Origin: Nitzschia sp. DOCU1
Taxonomy: Eukaryota > Bacillariophyta > Bacillariophyceae > Bacillariales > Bacillariaceae
Assembly: GCA_951394045.1 (NCBI GenBank)
Contig: OX595987.1
Location: 558,001 to 622,000 of the forward strand
Reading direction: 5' to 3'
DNA length: 64,000 bases
A program made the position numbers and the translations under genes. Below the pieces are notes generated by a model that was not told the DNA's origin, did no database searches, and saw only the letters and a list, made by a program, of their open reading frames with translations. Shown piece by piece: positions 11,501 through 21,086 of this stretch (positions are counted from its first letter, which is position 1; every line of letters starts with the position of its first letter).

Positions 11501-13527
11501 GAGAGGCGTTCAAGGAATTTACTCGCATCACCAACGAGCAGAACAAGAAGGTCACTCTTCGTGGTCAACTCAAGTTCAAGTTCGACCCTTCCAAGGCCAT
11601 TCCACTTGAAGAAGTCGAGCCCGCGAGCGAAATCGTCAAGCGCTTCGCCACCGGTGCCATGTCTCTGGGATCCATCAGTCGAGAGGCGCACGAAACTCTT
11701 GCCGTCGCTATGAACACTCTTGGTGGACGCTCCAACACCGGAGAGGGCGGCGAAGACCCAAAGCGATTTTCCGACAACCGTCGTTCCGCTATTAAGCAAG
11801 TCGCCTCTGGTCGTTTCGGTGTGACTTCCCATTACTTGGCCAATAGTGACCAAATCCAAATCAAGATGGCCCAAGGTGCCAAGCCAGGAGAAGGTGGTGA
11901 ACTTCCTGGTTTCAAGGTATCGGAGTACATCGCCGAGAATCGCCACACCACACCAGGAGTCGGTTTGATTTCGCCTCCCCCTCACCACGATATTTATTCT
12001 ATCGAGGATCTTGCTCAGCTTATCCACGATTTGAAGAACGCGCAGCCCAAGGGAGAAGTCTCTGTCAAGCTCGTGTCTGAGGTTGGTGTGGGTGTCGTTG
12101 CCGCCGGTGTTGCCAAAGCCCTGGCCGACCATATTCTTGTCTCCGGCCACGACGGAGGTACTGGAGCTGCTGCTTGGACAGGTGTCAAGGGTTGTGGTCT
12201 TCCATGGGAGCTCGGTCTTGCCGAAACTCAACAGACATTGGTGCTGAACGGCCTGCGCGACCGAATCAAGCTCCAAACGGACGGTCAAATCAAGACTGGG
12301 CGTGATATTGCCATTGCCTGTTTGCTCGGAGCCGAGGAATTCGGTTTCTCGACGGCTCCGTTGATTACAATGGGTTGCATCATGATGCGCAAGTGCCACT
12401 TGAATACTTGCCCCGTTGGTATCGCAACTCAAGACGAGGAGCTCCGAAAGAAGTTCACTGGTCAACCTGAGCACGTTGTGAACTACTTCTTCATGATGGC
12501 CGAGGAAGTTCGTGAAATTATGGCGAAGCTTGGATACCGCAAGATGCAAGACATGATCGGACAAACTCAGCATTTGGAGCACAACAAGAAGGGAACTCAC
12601 TACAAGAGCAGAAATCTTGACTTGAGCCCGCTGCTCACTCCTGCTTACGAGCTCAACCCCAACACTGGCATTCGCAACTTGAAGGGCCAATACCACGGCC
12701 TCGACGTTGCTAAGGACAATGTCCTCATCGCAAAGGCCAAGGACGCCCTCGAGAAGGGCACCCCGGTTGTGATCGAGGAGCTGACGCAAAACACCAACCG
12801 CACGCTGGGTACGATGCTCTCGTACGAAGTCTCCAGCCGATATGGAGCCGAAGGCTTGCCCGACGACACTATCACTGTAAATCTCAAGGGACACGGAGGC
12901 CAATCGTTCGGCTTCACACTTGCCAAGGGTATTACGATGAACGTTGAGGGTGATGCCAATGACTACACAGGAAAAGGACTCTCCGGCGGAAAGATTTCTG
13001 TCGCTCCGTCCCAGGAGGTCATTGACAGTGGTTTCAAGCCCGAAGAGCACGTCGTTGTCGGAAACGTTTGTTTGTACGGTGCAACTTCTGGAAAGGCCTT
13101 CTTCAGAGGAAAGGCTGGAGAGCGCTTCTGCGTGAGAAACTCTGGTGCGCTTGCTGTTGTTGAGGGTGTTGGAGACCACGGATGTGAATACATGACAGGA
13201 GGACGAATGGTTTGCTTGGGAGAAACTGGACGCAACTTTGCCGCCGGTATGAGTGGAGGTATCGCCTACATCTACGATCCCGATGGCAAGTTCCCTTCTC
13301 GATGCAACATGGGTCTCGTTGGCCTTGAAAGCATCGACTCTGAAGACGAGAAAGAGGAAGTCTTCGGCTACATTCAAGAGCACGTGGCGGCCACCCGCAG
13401 TACCGTGGGCCAGAGGATGCTTGAGAACTGGGATGCCGAGTGCAAGAAGTTCGTCAAGGTCTTCCCGCACGACTACAAGCGTGTGCTCGAAGAAAAGCGC
13501 GCGGCCAAGGAACAAGTGGCCGCATAA
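8570..13527 (+). CDS. gltB: Glutamate synthase large subunit (GOGAT, NAD(P)H-type alpha chain)
   Basis: Three exons, 8570-8960, 9071-10722 and 10789-13527, all phase-consistent; 1,593 residues. It makes two glutamates from glutamine and 2-oxoglutarate. Order: ~86-residue presequence, class II glutaminase domain whose nucleophile Cys (~C87) starts CGVG, central domain, FMN/Fe-S synthase domain with the 3Fe-4S ligands [12 protein letters not shown], and the C-terminal GXGXG beta-helix (GMSGGIAYI). DSCGVG and [10 protein letters not shown] resemble NADH-GOGAT rather than plant Fd-GOGAT. The protein stops at [13 protein letters not shown], where plant and fungal NADH-GOGATs continue into a fused beta domain, so a separate small subunit is expected elsewhere. 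The Arg/Ser-rich N-terminus suggests a mitochondrial import signal; there is no signal peptide for the plastid route. Confidence 0.96.
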
Positions 13528-13619
13528 ACAGTGGCTTCCGCGATATGACAAATTGTTGTCAAAGCATTTCAGATTCACCACATGTAATGTCTATAAAGTA
13601 ATTTGAAGTTTAGAATAAT

Positions 13620-14345
13620 CTACTGCTTTATTGGCCGCTCTATCACTATCAACACTGATCGCTGCTCAGGGTCCATCCGATTTGATCCTATCGCATCCAT
13701 CACTTGCTCGAAGGCCTTGTAGTCTGTACTGAAAATGAATCTCATGGTTTTCGGCCGCCCGATCCCTCCTGCCATGAGTTGCCACATTGGCTGCTCCATT
13801 TCCACCCTACAAGCAGTACAGGCTCGTATCAAGTCTCCCACTTGGAATCCAGCCGCTTCGCCGTTCGAACCTTTGCCAACCTCATCAACTGTCGTCATGC
13901 CCAGAATAGTCTCGTGCTCGCCCAATATCAGACCAAGAGGCAACGGTGCTTCCAGTACTAAAATGCTGCTTTCGTTATTAGCGAATCGAGGAGGAAATTG
14001 AATCTTTTCCTCGACTGTGGTTCCATCGGGTTTCAAAATGGGCACTACCGCCGAATACTGATCGATCCAAGCCTGCCTGGCATCTAATTCCGCCTGAATT
14101 TCGCGTCGCTCTTCTTCTGCCAAAGAACTTTTTTGCTTTTGAAACGAGTCAATTTCTTCTCGTAGTTTGCGGGCTTGCTCCCTCAGTCGTTGAGCTTCTT
14201 CAGCGGCGTTTTGTTCGGAAGTCGCCTTGATCGCAAACGTCTGACGCCGATGAAAGTTTGTCGGCGCGAATGCCGTCGTCCAGTCTCCGAGGAACAACAA
14301 AGCAATCCATAGCCAAACTAATGGAACCAAGGCAAAGTACTTCAT
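13620..14345 (-). CDS. Plastid-targeted PDZ-like protein
   Basis: Intronless, 241 residues. A hydrophobic signal peptide (MKYFALVPLVWLWIALLFLG) is followed by TTAFAPTNF, the diatom ASAFAP-type cleavage motif in which phenylalanine at +1 directs the protein through the ER into the secondary plastid. A transit-like stretch comes next, then a charged coiled-coil segment (~45-95), then a domain with PLGLILG, GSNGEAAGFQVGDLIRA and LMAGG, which reads as a PDZ-like fold. No protease triad is present, so it is probably a binding or scaffold protein of the stroma. The 3' end lies 92 bases from the convergent glutamate synthase gene. Exact role unknown. Confidence 0.82.
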   Translation of the reverse strand: MKYFALVPLVWLWIALLFLGDWTTAFAPTNFHRRQTFAIKATSEQNAAEEAQRLREQARKLREEIDSFQKQKSSLAEEERREIQAELDARQAWIDQYSAVVPILKPDGTTVEEKIQFPPRFANNESSILVLEAPLPLGLILGEHETILGMTTVDEVGKGSNGEAAGFQVGDLIRACTACRVEMEQPMWQLMAGGIGRPKTMRFIFSTDYKAFEQVMDAIGSNRMDPEQRSVLIVIERPIKQ

Positions 14346-14925
14346 GAGATGTTTTGGTCTATCTTTAAGAGTGGTTCCTAACTAAGGTGATGCTACCGAT
14401 TACAGAATCCTCTCGCGTTGTTTCCCGAAAGATATGGGCTGACGTCATTGCCTCCACTCTGTCGGAGTGGCTATTGAAGTCGAAGGGGTCGTCGACACTG
14501 CAAACGTTTGGCTTCATTCACCTCTACTATTAGGTTTTCCTTTCGTAGCTACACAATCCATTTCTACTGGGTCTACCAGTAGTATGGCACCATAAAAGTC
14601 TATATATATTAGAAGTGTAGAGTGCGTACGCTTCAGTTAGCAACAATCTTGTTGTAGTCTACTCAAAGTGAAGATCAAAGAATAAGCATGCCATGAAGAA
14701 ACATAAATGTAGGGCTGTATCAAGCTAGAATTGCTACTAGAGTTATCCTCGAATCTACCTTTTGTACCCTCCACTCCCTGTAATCAGGCTTCAAACCGAT
14801 TCTGGCACCAACTTGGCGGCCTGGTTATCATCCCTGTTGAACAATCTCAGAATAGATAGCAGCAAAGCAGGAGCCTAACGGTGTCTTCGGAGACAAAGCT
14901 AGCCACTTATTTGAACAACGACGAT
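14346..14925. other. Intergenic with small hairpin
   Basis: No gene seen. A 7-base inverted repeat CTACTGG/CCAGTAG with a 5-base loop lies at 14564-14582. The rest is probably the promoter of the PDZ-like gene plus the 3' flank of the Myb-like gene. Confidence 0.5.
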
Positions 14926-15759
14926 TTAGCAACGCCCTTGCGATAAAAGCTTGCTACAGCGAGCCTGAATGGCTGTAGTGTCACGCCAGGGGAGTCTATG
15001 AACAAGTCCCGTCCAATTGTTTCCAAATATGCGGTAGTGCTTTAACACCTGCGCATCTTCATTGGACGACCAAGCTGCCTCCTGTAAGACAGCATAACGC
15101 TCTTGTATCTCCTGTGGTGTCCGTCCCGAAAGGCGTTTTGCAATGGCGTCCCAGCCCAGTCCCCTTTGGATTCGAAGCGATAATATCAGAGAGTCTTCGT
15201 GTAGCTTCAAAGATTGTTCCGCCAACCTGGGATTCGGAGGCGACAGTTCACGTTGGTGTATGGTCAAAAAGGATCGCGAAGGACTACTAGTTGTATCATC
15301 CAGTGATGAGAAGGTTTCTACGGCGTCCTTTGTTGAGTCGATACCGACGGTATTCGTGGTGTCAATGAAAACGCGGCGACGGGTCCCGTTTGTCATTGCC
15401 GCCGTTTTACAGTGCATTCGCTCGGACGATGCTCGAAGGCAAGCTGGCACCGTTGTAGGGTGGTCTATCTTTCGTCGCTTAGCGTTGCGTTGGAGCTCAA
15501 CATCTTTGTTTTCGTCGGGCACCGATCGGTAAAGCTTCTCAACAAGATTTGTCGGCTTCTGAGAGTCTCTGGCGAACGATGACATCCCATCGAGCACCTC
15601 GAGAGAGGATTTTTCTTCTACAGGAAGCTTTTTGTCCAACGTCGTTGTGGGTAACATGACGACTGAAGATGAAGTTTCCTTGTCGTTGCTGCTACTTTCG
15701 ATCGTCGACCCAGAAATGAGTCGAATCGGGCGTTTCTTGAGTGGCTTGGATCCTCCCAT
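14926..15759 (-). CDS. Myb/SANT-like protein
   Basis: 277 residues from the ATG at 15759; the frame stays open upstream without another ATG, so an upstream exon is possible. The N-terminal two thirds are Ser/Thr-rich with basic patches (PLKKRPIRL, NAKRRKIDHP) that look like nuclear signals. The last ~95 residues form two helical repeats with Myb-like spacing: GLGWDAIAKRLSGRTPQEIQ and AAWSSNEDAQVLKHYRIFGN followed by NWTGLVHRLPWR, each ending in a helix that could bind DNA. A role in transcription or chromatin is inferred from fold resemblance only. Confidence 0.68.
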   Translation of the reverse strand: MGGSKPLKKRPIRLISGSTIESSSNDKETSSSVVMLPTTTLDKKLPVEEKSSLEVLDGMSSFARDSQKPTNLVEKLYRSVPDENKDVELQRNAKRRKIDHPTTVPACLRASSERMHCKTAAMTNGTRRRVFIDTTNTVGIDSTKDAVETFSSLDDTTSSPSRSFLTIHQRELSPPNPRLAEQSLKLHEDSLILSLRIQRGLGWDAIAKRLSGRTPQEIQERYAVLQEAAWSSNEDAQVLKHYRIFGNNWTGLVHRLPWRDTTAIQARCSKLLSQGRC

Positions 15760-16370
15760 GATGTATCGGCGCCGCAACCACTCTTCTTCTCGTCGACGAA
15801 GAAGTGAAATCAGCAAATGAGATCGTCCTCACAATAGCAAAGACTGTTGCCTCCCTCTCGAAGCCGGGTTTGAGAACAAAAATGGATAATCGATCTTCTT
15901 GCGAGAGAAGATGGCAAAAAAACGGTGCATTTTTGAGCGCGGGAAAGTTTGTGATGGCTGGCTGGCGCGCACAGACTGTCAATGTCGGCGGCAGAGTGCA
16001 GGTGCCGATTGGGAGCGGTGTGTTGCCTGTTGTTGTTGGCGTTGAATCTTTCCACTATGAGATAAGTCGCCCCCTCTACTCAGATGGCATCAGCCATTCA
16101 GAAGTAAAGAAGCTAACTAGAGGGAACACAATAAGTCGTCTTTGCATCCAGCTAGAAAGTTTCTTCGGGAAACTGCGTTGGTTGACTCTCGTACTTCTGG
16201 ACAGTCGACGAGTATATGCTTGGGGATTGTCGTTGATTTCGACTACAACTGGATCCAGTTCAATAGAGTAGTGTGCTTCGATGAGGATGCAACTTATATG
16301 TATCATGTGGTATGCTATTGTTACAGCAACGCGATATCCTTGCTCACGCATACGACGAAATGGACACCGA
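15760..16370. other. Intergenic, nothing recognised
   Basis: A 155-codon frame on the plus strand (15804-16271) has no recognisable domain and overlaps the likely 5' region of the Myb-like gene; treated as chance. No RNA genes or repeats seen. Confidence 0.45.
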
Positions 16371-17152
16371 CTAGTCCAGCTTCTCGAACTCTCCTGCCGA
16401 CCAACGGCATACAAGTTTGACTCGGAATTCCGACAACTTGATTCCAAAGTGGGTCAAAGCTTTACATTTCTCCGGAGACAATGTTTCTCCCTCCTTGCAA
16501 AGTTTATATTCAGTCACGCCGTCCAACAGAACAATCTTTCCGTTGTCGATTTTGACCGGCAATCCTTGCTTTCGGAATTGTTGCTCCACCATGGACACAG
16601 GATGATTGGATAACATTTCATTGGTGATGAAAACGTCTCTAGGCGAAACAGATCCAGCGCGTGCAAAATCGGGCTCGACAAAGTTGGCAAAATACTCTTC
16701 CACTTCCGACCGTGGTCTTGATGTTGCCAATAGACCACTGTTAGGGTTCTTTGTTATTTCCTTGGCAACATGTCGCAAATTGTCGGCATATTCGTCTTCT
16801 GGTGTTTTCCCCAGCGCAATCTGCAAAAGCTTGTTCTTTCCCAACATGATTTTCGACGGAATGTCCATACCGTCGTCGCCAGCTGTGGATCGGAAATGCA
16901 TTCGAATGTCCTTGAATTTGTTGCTTCTCATATTCTCGTACGAAAACAAATACAATTGCTCATGGCCGTCAATGGCAGTTCGAACCTCCTGAACGAATTC
17001 CGACTTGTGTTCCCTTGTGGCACGCTTTGTAGTCTTGGTCAAAGGGACTGCGTGACGAAAACATGGACAATTAGCATGCCACATCGGAATAATCAACTAC
17101 ACAACAACCTCGCGTCAAACTTACCCAAACGAGCTCTCTTGGAACGTGGCAT
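16371..17152 (-). CDS. MRT4: Ribosome assembly factor Mrt4
   Basis: Two exons: a 28-base first exon 17152-17125 giving MPRSKRARL, then 17047-16371 after a 77-base intron; 234 residues. Mrt4 is a nucleolar paralogue of ribosomal stalk protein P0 that occupies the P0 site on pre-60S particles until late maturation. Diagnostic stretches are VPLTKTTKRATREHK, LYLFSYENMRSNKFKDIR, the conserved KNKLLQIALG and DYAR-like DFARAGS. As expected for Mrt4, the acidic stalk tail of P0 is absent. The tiny first exon supplies the conserved basic start MPRSKR, which supports this gene model. Length matches the family. Confidence 0.94.
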
Positions 17153-17554
17153 CTTGCTGAAACACAGGAATAATACTCAAGAAATAGGAAACGAAGTTGC
17201 ACTTGACCGCAAAAGAATGTTGTGGGGATAGATGCATCCCGTTTTCCCGTGGATTCTTTTCTTGGTGGGAGAAAATCGGTGGACCGCTAGCGCCCCCGTG
17301 GGGCGTACAGACGGATTTAGATTTTACAGCACAAGCGCCTATTTTCCATGACGATACCTTGGGTTGCCAACATCTTGTTGAATGTATCACGGATACCAGC
17401 CGAAAAGAACCACTTCATAGATATTACGATTTTGTATCGAACAACAAGAAAAACTATTCCAATGACCTGCTATTAGGGCAAGAGGATTGAATTCAAGCAC
17501 TGCTATTGGTGTAAACGTAATCGACGCCGGTCGGTCGGAAAAATGCAAAAGAAG
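17153..17554. other. Intergenic, nothing recognised
   Basis: Region between the Mrt4 start and the tRNA gene. A GC-rich patch (cgctagcgcccccgtggggcg, near 17286-17306) may fold locally. No coding frame of note. Confidence 0.45.
17536..17554 (-). terminator. Pol III T-run terminator of tRNA-Gly
   Basis: Reading the minus strand, TTTTGCATTTTT follows the tRNA 3' end within ~20 bases, as expected for an RNA polymerase III stop. Confidence 0.65.
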
Positions 17555-17625
17555 TGCGCTCGCCGGGAATCGGACCCGGGACTTCCGCTTGGAAGGCGGA
17601 AATTTTACCACTAAACTACAAGCGC
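17555..17625 (-). tRNA. tRNA-Gly (anticodon UCC)
   Basis: A 71-base cloverleaf on the minus strand without intron. Acceptor arm GCGCTTG pairs with CGAGCGC (one T-G wobble), the D arm contains AGTGGT, the anticodon stem CCGC/GCGG encloses loop CTTCCAA with anticodon TCC, and the T arm is CCGGG/CCCGG. The internal B box reads GGTCCGATTCC, one base off the usual GGTTCGATTCC. On the transcript side the gene is followed by TTTTGCATTTTT, a Pol III-type T run. Confidence 0.95.
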
Positions 17626-18299
17626 TTGATGGAGGCAAGGTGAATATGCAGCATTGTAAAGACATGTTTTAGTTTTGCCCGCTGGACGAAAGTTACAGTA
17701 GCGAAAGCAAGCGAGAAACGCGAAGTCATGATTGACGCCGTACTAGCAAAAGCCCTACGACGAAGAGCTCAGCACAAACAATCCTACGAGCAAGAAGAAG
17801 AAACCGCAAATAGTACTATCAGTAGCTGCTACAGGATCCAACCCAAGAGAAACGCCGCAGCTCCTCTATTGTGCCTCGTTACAGTACTAACGTGGTCCTC
17901 CTCGCCGCCCAAAGAATCGCTTGTACCTTCCCTCAAAGGAATAGAGGACTCGAATACGCGATTACTATATCGAAATCCCAGTCATTACTACTTTCAGCGA
18001 GCTAGAATAGAGACGATATTACCATGAAGTATGAGTGATAGTCTAATAACATTATGTCTGATGGGGTACTACTACCTAGGCAGACAGCGAGCACGCACAG
18101 CATGCAAAATAAGCCAACGAAGAAAAAGCGAGCACACGAGAGCGCGCGCAGCGCCTCGAGGGAGCCGACAACTGATGAACCATGACGAGACCTCGATCGA
18201 AGCGGCAGCAAGGGTAAACGACCGCAACATCCCTCTCATCTTCTCTTCGTCGGGGTTCCAATCCACGAAAGCTCTATATATTAAAAATAGGCAATTAAC
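17626..18299. other. Intergenic upstream of NDUFS5
   Basis: A 99-codon frame (17728-18027, plus) starts with a charged stretch but turns low-complexity and has no recognised domain; not called. The stretch probably holds promoters of tRNA-Gly and NDUFS5. Confidence 0.4.
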
Positions 18300-18622
18300 A
18301 TGTCCAGTGGAATTGGTGTCAAGGGGACGTTGGGTCGCTGTTACCCCTTTTATGCGGATCTGCGCAAGTGCGTGGTAAGTTCCGATGATCAGACCCTTTC
18401 CTTGTGTCTCCCCAAATCTGAAAATGGCCTCATTTCCCTCGTGTGTCGCTTTGTGTCTAGGCCAAGAAGGAAGTTGATAGCCCACCAGGAATGTGCTGGA
18501 CAGAGAATGAAGACTACTTTGAGTGCATTCATGGTTTCAAGGAAAAGGCTCGAATTTTACAAGTTGCCGCGGAACGTGAGCGACGGGAGAAGCTTGGAGA
18601 GTCTTTCAAAATCAAATCCTAG
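18300..18622 (+). CDS. NDUFS5: Mitochondrial complex I subunit NDUFS5 (15 kDa, twin CX9C)
   Basis: Two exons, 18300-18374 and 18461-18622, with an 86-base intron (GTAAGT...TCTAG); 78 residues. It is easy to miss because reading through the donor gives an unrelated longer frame. The joined protein has two CX9C motifs, CYPFYADLRKC (C14/C24) and CWTENEDYFEC, the hallmark of CHCH proteins oxidised by the Mia40 system in the intermembrane space. Spacing, the aromatic residues between the cysteines and the basic helical tail (AAERERREKLG) match NDUFS5, an accessory subunit on the membrane arm of NADH dehydrogenase. It lacks the N-terminal extension of the human protein, as plant forms do. Confidence 0.88.
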
Positions 18623-18781
18623 AGAGATGAGCGTTCACGGTTCGAATGAATACTTCTATGCGAAGTCGGTGCCATCACGATTAGACGTTTCTAGTCGATA
18701 TCGATCCGATGGATGTTGGTTGCCCTCATTAAAAGTAAATGCCGCTAGACGCATTCCAAACTCTTCTAAAATAAATACCGT

Positions 18782-19923
18782 CTAAACATTTTTAAATTGG
18801 GTTTTCAATTCGTCGTAAGTGGTACAACCTGTTATTGGTTCGACGACTTCTTTCCATTTGGCGGCGATAGCCGCTTTCAAGTCGTCCGATAGTGCAAGGC
18901 TACCAGTCCCTGCAGAGCCTTGTACAATCTTGGACTTTCTTAATCCCGCATCTTTCGGCAAGCCACAGGCTTCATTTCGAGTAAGCTTGGATAGCTTTTC
19001 GTCAAATTGCGATTCGTGCTTTTTCATGAATTGGTACGTCGACTTCTCCACGGCAATATCAACAAGCTCGGGTTTGTCAAAGTTGTGCTACAGCAAACGA
19101 ACGGCGATTCGACAGTCAGTTCAAAGGCAGACCAGGCATTAGGCAACACTTCCAGGAACAGCGATAACTCTTACCTTATCGTTGCTAATGAATTTGGCAA
19201 CTCGTTGGACTTGCGTCCTCAAGTCTTCCTTCAAATCTTCAAAGAAGACAATCAATACATTCGGATCGTCCTTCCGTTTGTACCAAGAAATCAAATGCAC
19301 AAAGTAGGAAGCGTTCTGCATTTTGCTCGAAGGAACGCCACGCGCCAACCAAAACTCTCTTGCAAAAGCATTTAATGAAATTGAACCCGGCTCAAAGAAC
19401 CAATCTTCAAAGAATCGGTAAAAACTCAAAACGACATCCTCTGGATGACGCAGTACAACAATCACTTTTGGAAACTTGGGACAATGTTCTTCCCACGCAT
19501 GCGTCTTAAAAAGTCGTGGTAGTCCTTGCTCGTGTCCATATTGGGGCGCTTCCAAGTCTTGTCCTTGGTCGTGCGCCAACTCCAACCAAGGTACCACAGC
19601 TGAGATTTCTTCAAATGTCATATCGCCACCATTCTCAGCCGCTCGCAACTGATGACATATCTGGCAACAGAGAAGTCAATGTCGACATGAGACATCAAAA
19701 ATGCGACACTCTTATTGCACGATTCATCAATAGGTTGACCACTTACTTGCTGCATCCAAGTGGTGCCGGCTTTGGGTGTCGTTGTAATGGCAACATCGTC
19801 TGGAAACCTAGGCGCATATGCAAGTCCCTTGGATCGACCCTCTTCGGTCTCCAACCCACCCAAACGAGTTTTCATGAGAGCAATAGTCTCGGACTCCTTT
19901 TCGGATACATCCTCGAACGGCAT
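18782..19923 (-). CDS. Soluble PAPS-dependent sulfotransferase
   Basis: Exons (19923)-19747, 19660-19175 and 19087-18782, all in phase. Transfers sulfate from PAPS to a small acceptor. The 5'-phosphosulfate loop is TTPKAGTTWMQQ, and the 3'-phosphate motif is VVLRHPEDVVLSFYRFFEDW; a helix with GGDMTFEEISAVVPWLE and LFKTHAWEEH matches cytosolic sulfotransferases. The usual C-terminal RKGxxGDWK PAPS motif is replaced by LRKSKIVQGSAGTGS, so the end of the site is atypical. The start is uncertain: the first in-frame ATG is at 19923, but protein-like sequence (FEDSTRAQTKS then LYLLEDYFFG) continues upstream to ~20030 without ATG, suggesting an unfound upstream exon. Acceptor substrate unknown. Confidence 0.87.
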
Positions 19924-20484
19924 CGTAATGTCGATGTGCTTCTTCGCGCCAAAAAAGTAGTCCTCTAACAAATACAATGATTTCGTCTGTGCTCGTGTAG
20001 AATCTTCAAATCTCGGTCGTCCCGTCGGTTGTTTCTTTTAGTTTCAACGGGAAATTGAAGAGCATTTCAGTCTGGCGCTACACTCTGGATCATCCAGGGC
20101 AGCAAGTTTCGACAGGTTGCAACATCCCCAACCAAGGTCCAAACCCCAGGTGCTCTCGGGAAAAAGGAAAGACGAACAGTAGAGGCGGGTGCAATCAAAA
20201 AGGACAAAAAGGCTTGCTCGTCGCTCGGCGCGCCAAAACGACTCATTCGATAAAAACTGGCACTTCGTTCGTTCGTCTGCCGTCAATCCACTGACGTATT
20301 TCTATTTTTGATTGGTCGCGACGCGCGGAGAGCGTGTGTACGTCTCTCCACGTGGGGCGCGACAGGAAGCCTGGTGCCTTTTCGAGCGAGAGGTCGTCAG
20401 TGACGATGGGCCATCACTGCAGCAAGTGAACGAAGGGCCATCAACAACGCGGCTCTTTGTAGTTGAATGGCACTAAATTCCACC
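19924..20484. other. Upstream region of sulfotransferase and of plastid L28
   Basis: Contains the likely missing first exon of the sulfotransferase and the promoter of L28. Nothing else was recognised. Confidence 0.4.
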
Positions 20485-20981
20485 ATGAACAAGCTGTTTT
20501 CGTTCCTCCTCGCCTTTTTGGCTATCGCTCAAACCTCTGCCTTTATGGGCACCCCCGTCTTCGGTCAACGAACGGTGAGTTGAAATTCCGACCCATCGCC
20601 GCCGCCAGTCTTTCGAAGAACCGGTCGTGTTGATCGGCGATACGTAGAACCATGGGTCTAATGCCACTAACTCTATCCCTTTCTTCATTTTATTTCTAGG
20701 TTTCGGCTCAACGCAATGGTGCTGCCTCCATGGAAATGAGGGCTCGTGTGTGCGACTTGTTGGGAAAGACCCCCAACCGTCAAGCCCGCGTTGTCACATT
20801 CTCGCACAGGCGAATCAAGAAGGTTCAGGAAGTCAACCTGCAATGGAAGCGCTTTTATTCGGACGCCCTTGGACGAAACGTTCGAATGCGAATTTCGACC
20901 AAGGGAATCAAGACTGTTAACAAGATGGGATCTGTCGATGCCGCTGCCAAGAAGTTCGGAATTGACTTGGCCAAGTTCTAA
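20485..20981 (+). CDS. rpl28: Plastid 50S ribosomal protein bL28
   Basis: Two exons, 20485-20574 and 20700-20981; 123 residues. Exon 1 encodes a signal peptide MNKLFSFLLAFLAIAQ followed by TSAFMG, the phenylalanine-type cleavage site of diatom plastid pre-proteins. Exon 2 encodes the mature protein: ARVCDLLGKTP, SHRRIKKVQEVNLQWKRF and MRISTKGIKTVNKMG are typical bL28. The intron separates targeting from mature part, as expected if the signal was added by exon joining after gene transfer to the nucleus. Acts in the large subunit of plastid ribosomes. Length is normal for a bacterial-type L28 plus a presequence. Confidence 0.93.
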
Positions 20982-21086
20982 AGTGTGCTGATGTGTTTGA
21001 AATAGAGATTGTATTTGAACAGTAACAGTGGACGTTTTATCTTAATTTGACAACGAAACGAAAGAAGGTGGATCGATGAGCCACTG

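Noticed and set aside
11209..13581. 790-codon antisense open frame opposite glutamate synthase exon 3
   Set aside because: Its composition mirrors the codon usage of the sense gene, it has no recognisable domain, and the sense protein is unmistakable. Long antisense frames are expected opposite strongly biased genes.
15804..16271. 155-codon plus-strand frame upstream of the Myb-like gene
   Set aside because: No domain, mixed composition, and it lies over the probable 5' region of a minus-strand gene.
17728..18027. 99-codon plus-strand frame after tRNA-Gly
   Set aside because: Starts plausibly (charged helix) but becomes low-complexity; no homologue recognised and no splice partner found.
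18300..18785. 161-codon read-through frame over NDUFS5
   Set aside because: Loses the second CX9C motif and ignores a good GTAAGT...TCTAG intron; the spliced 78-residue product matches the family.
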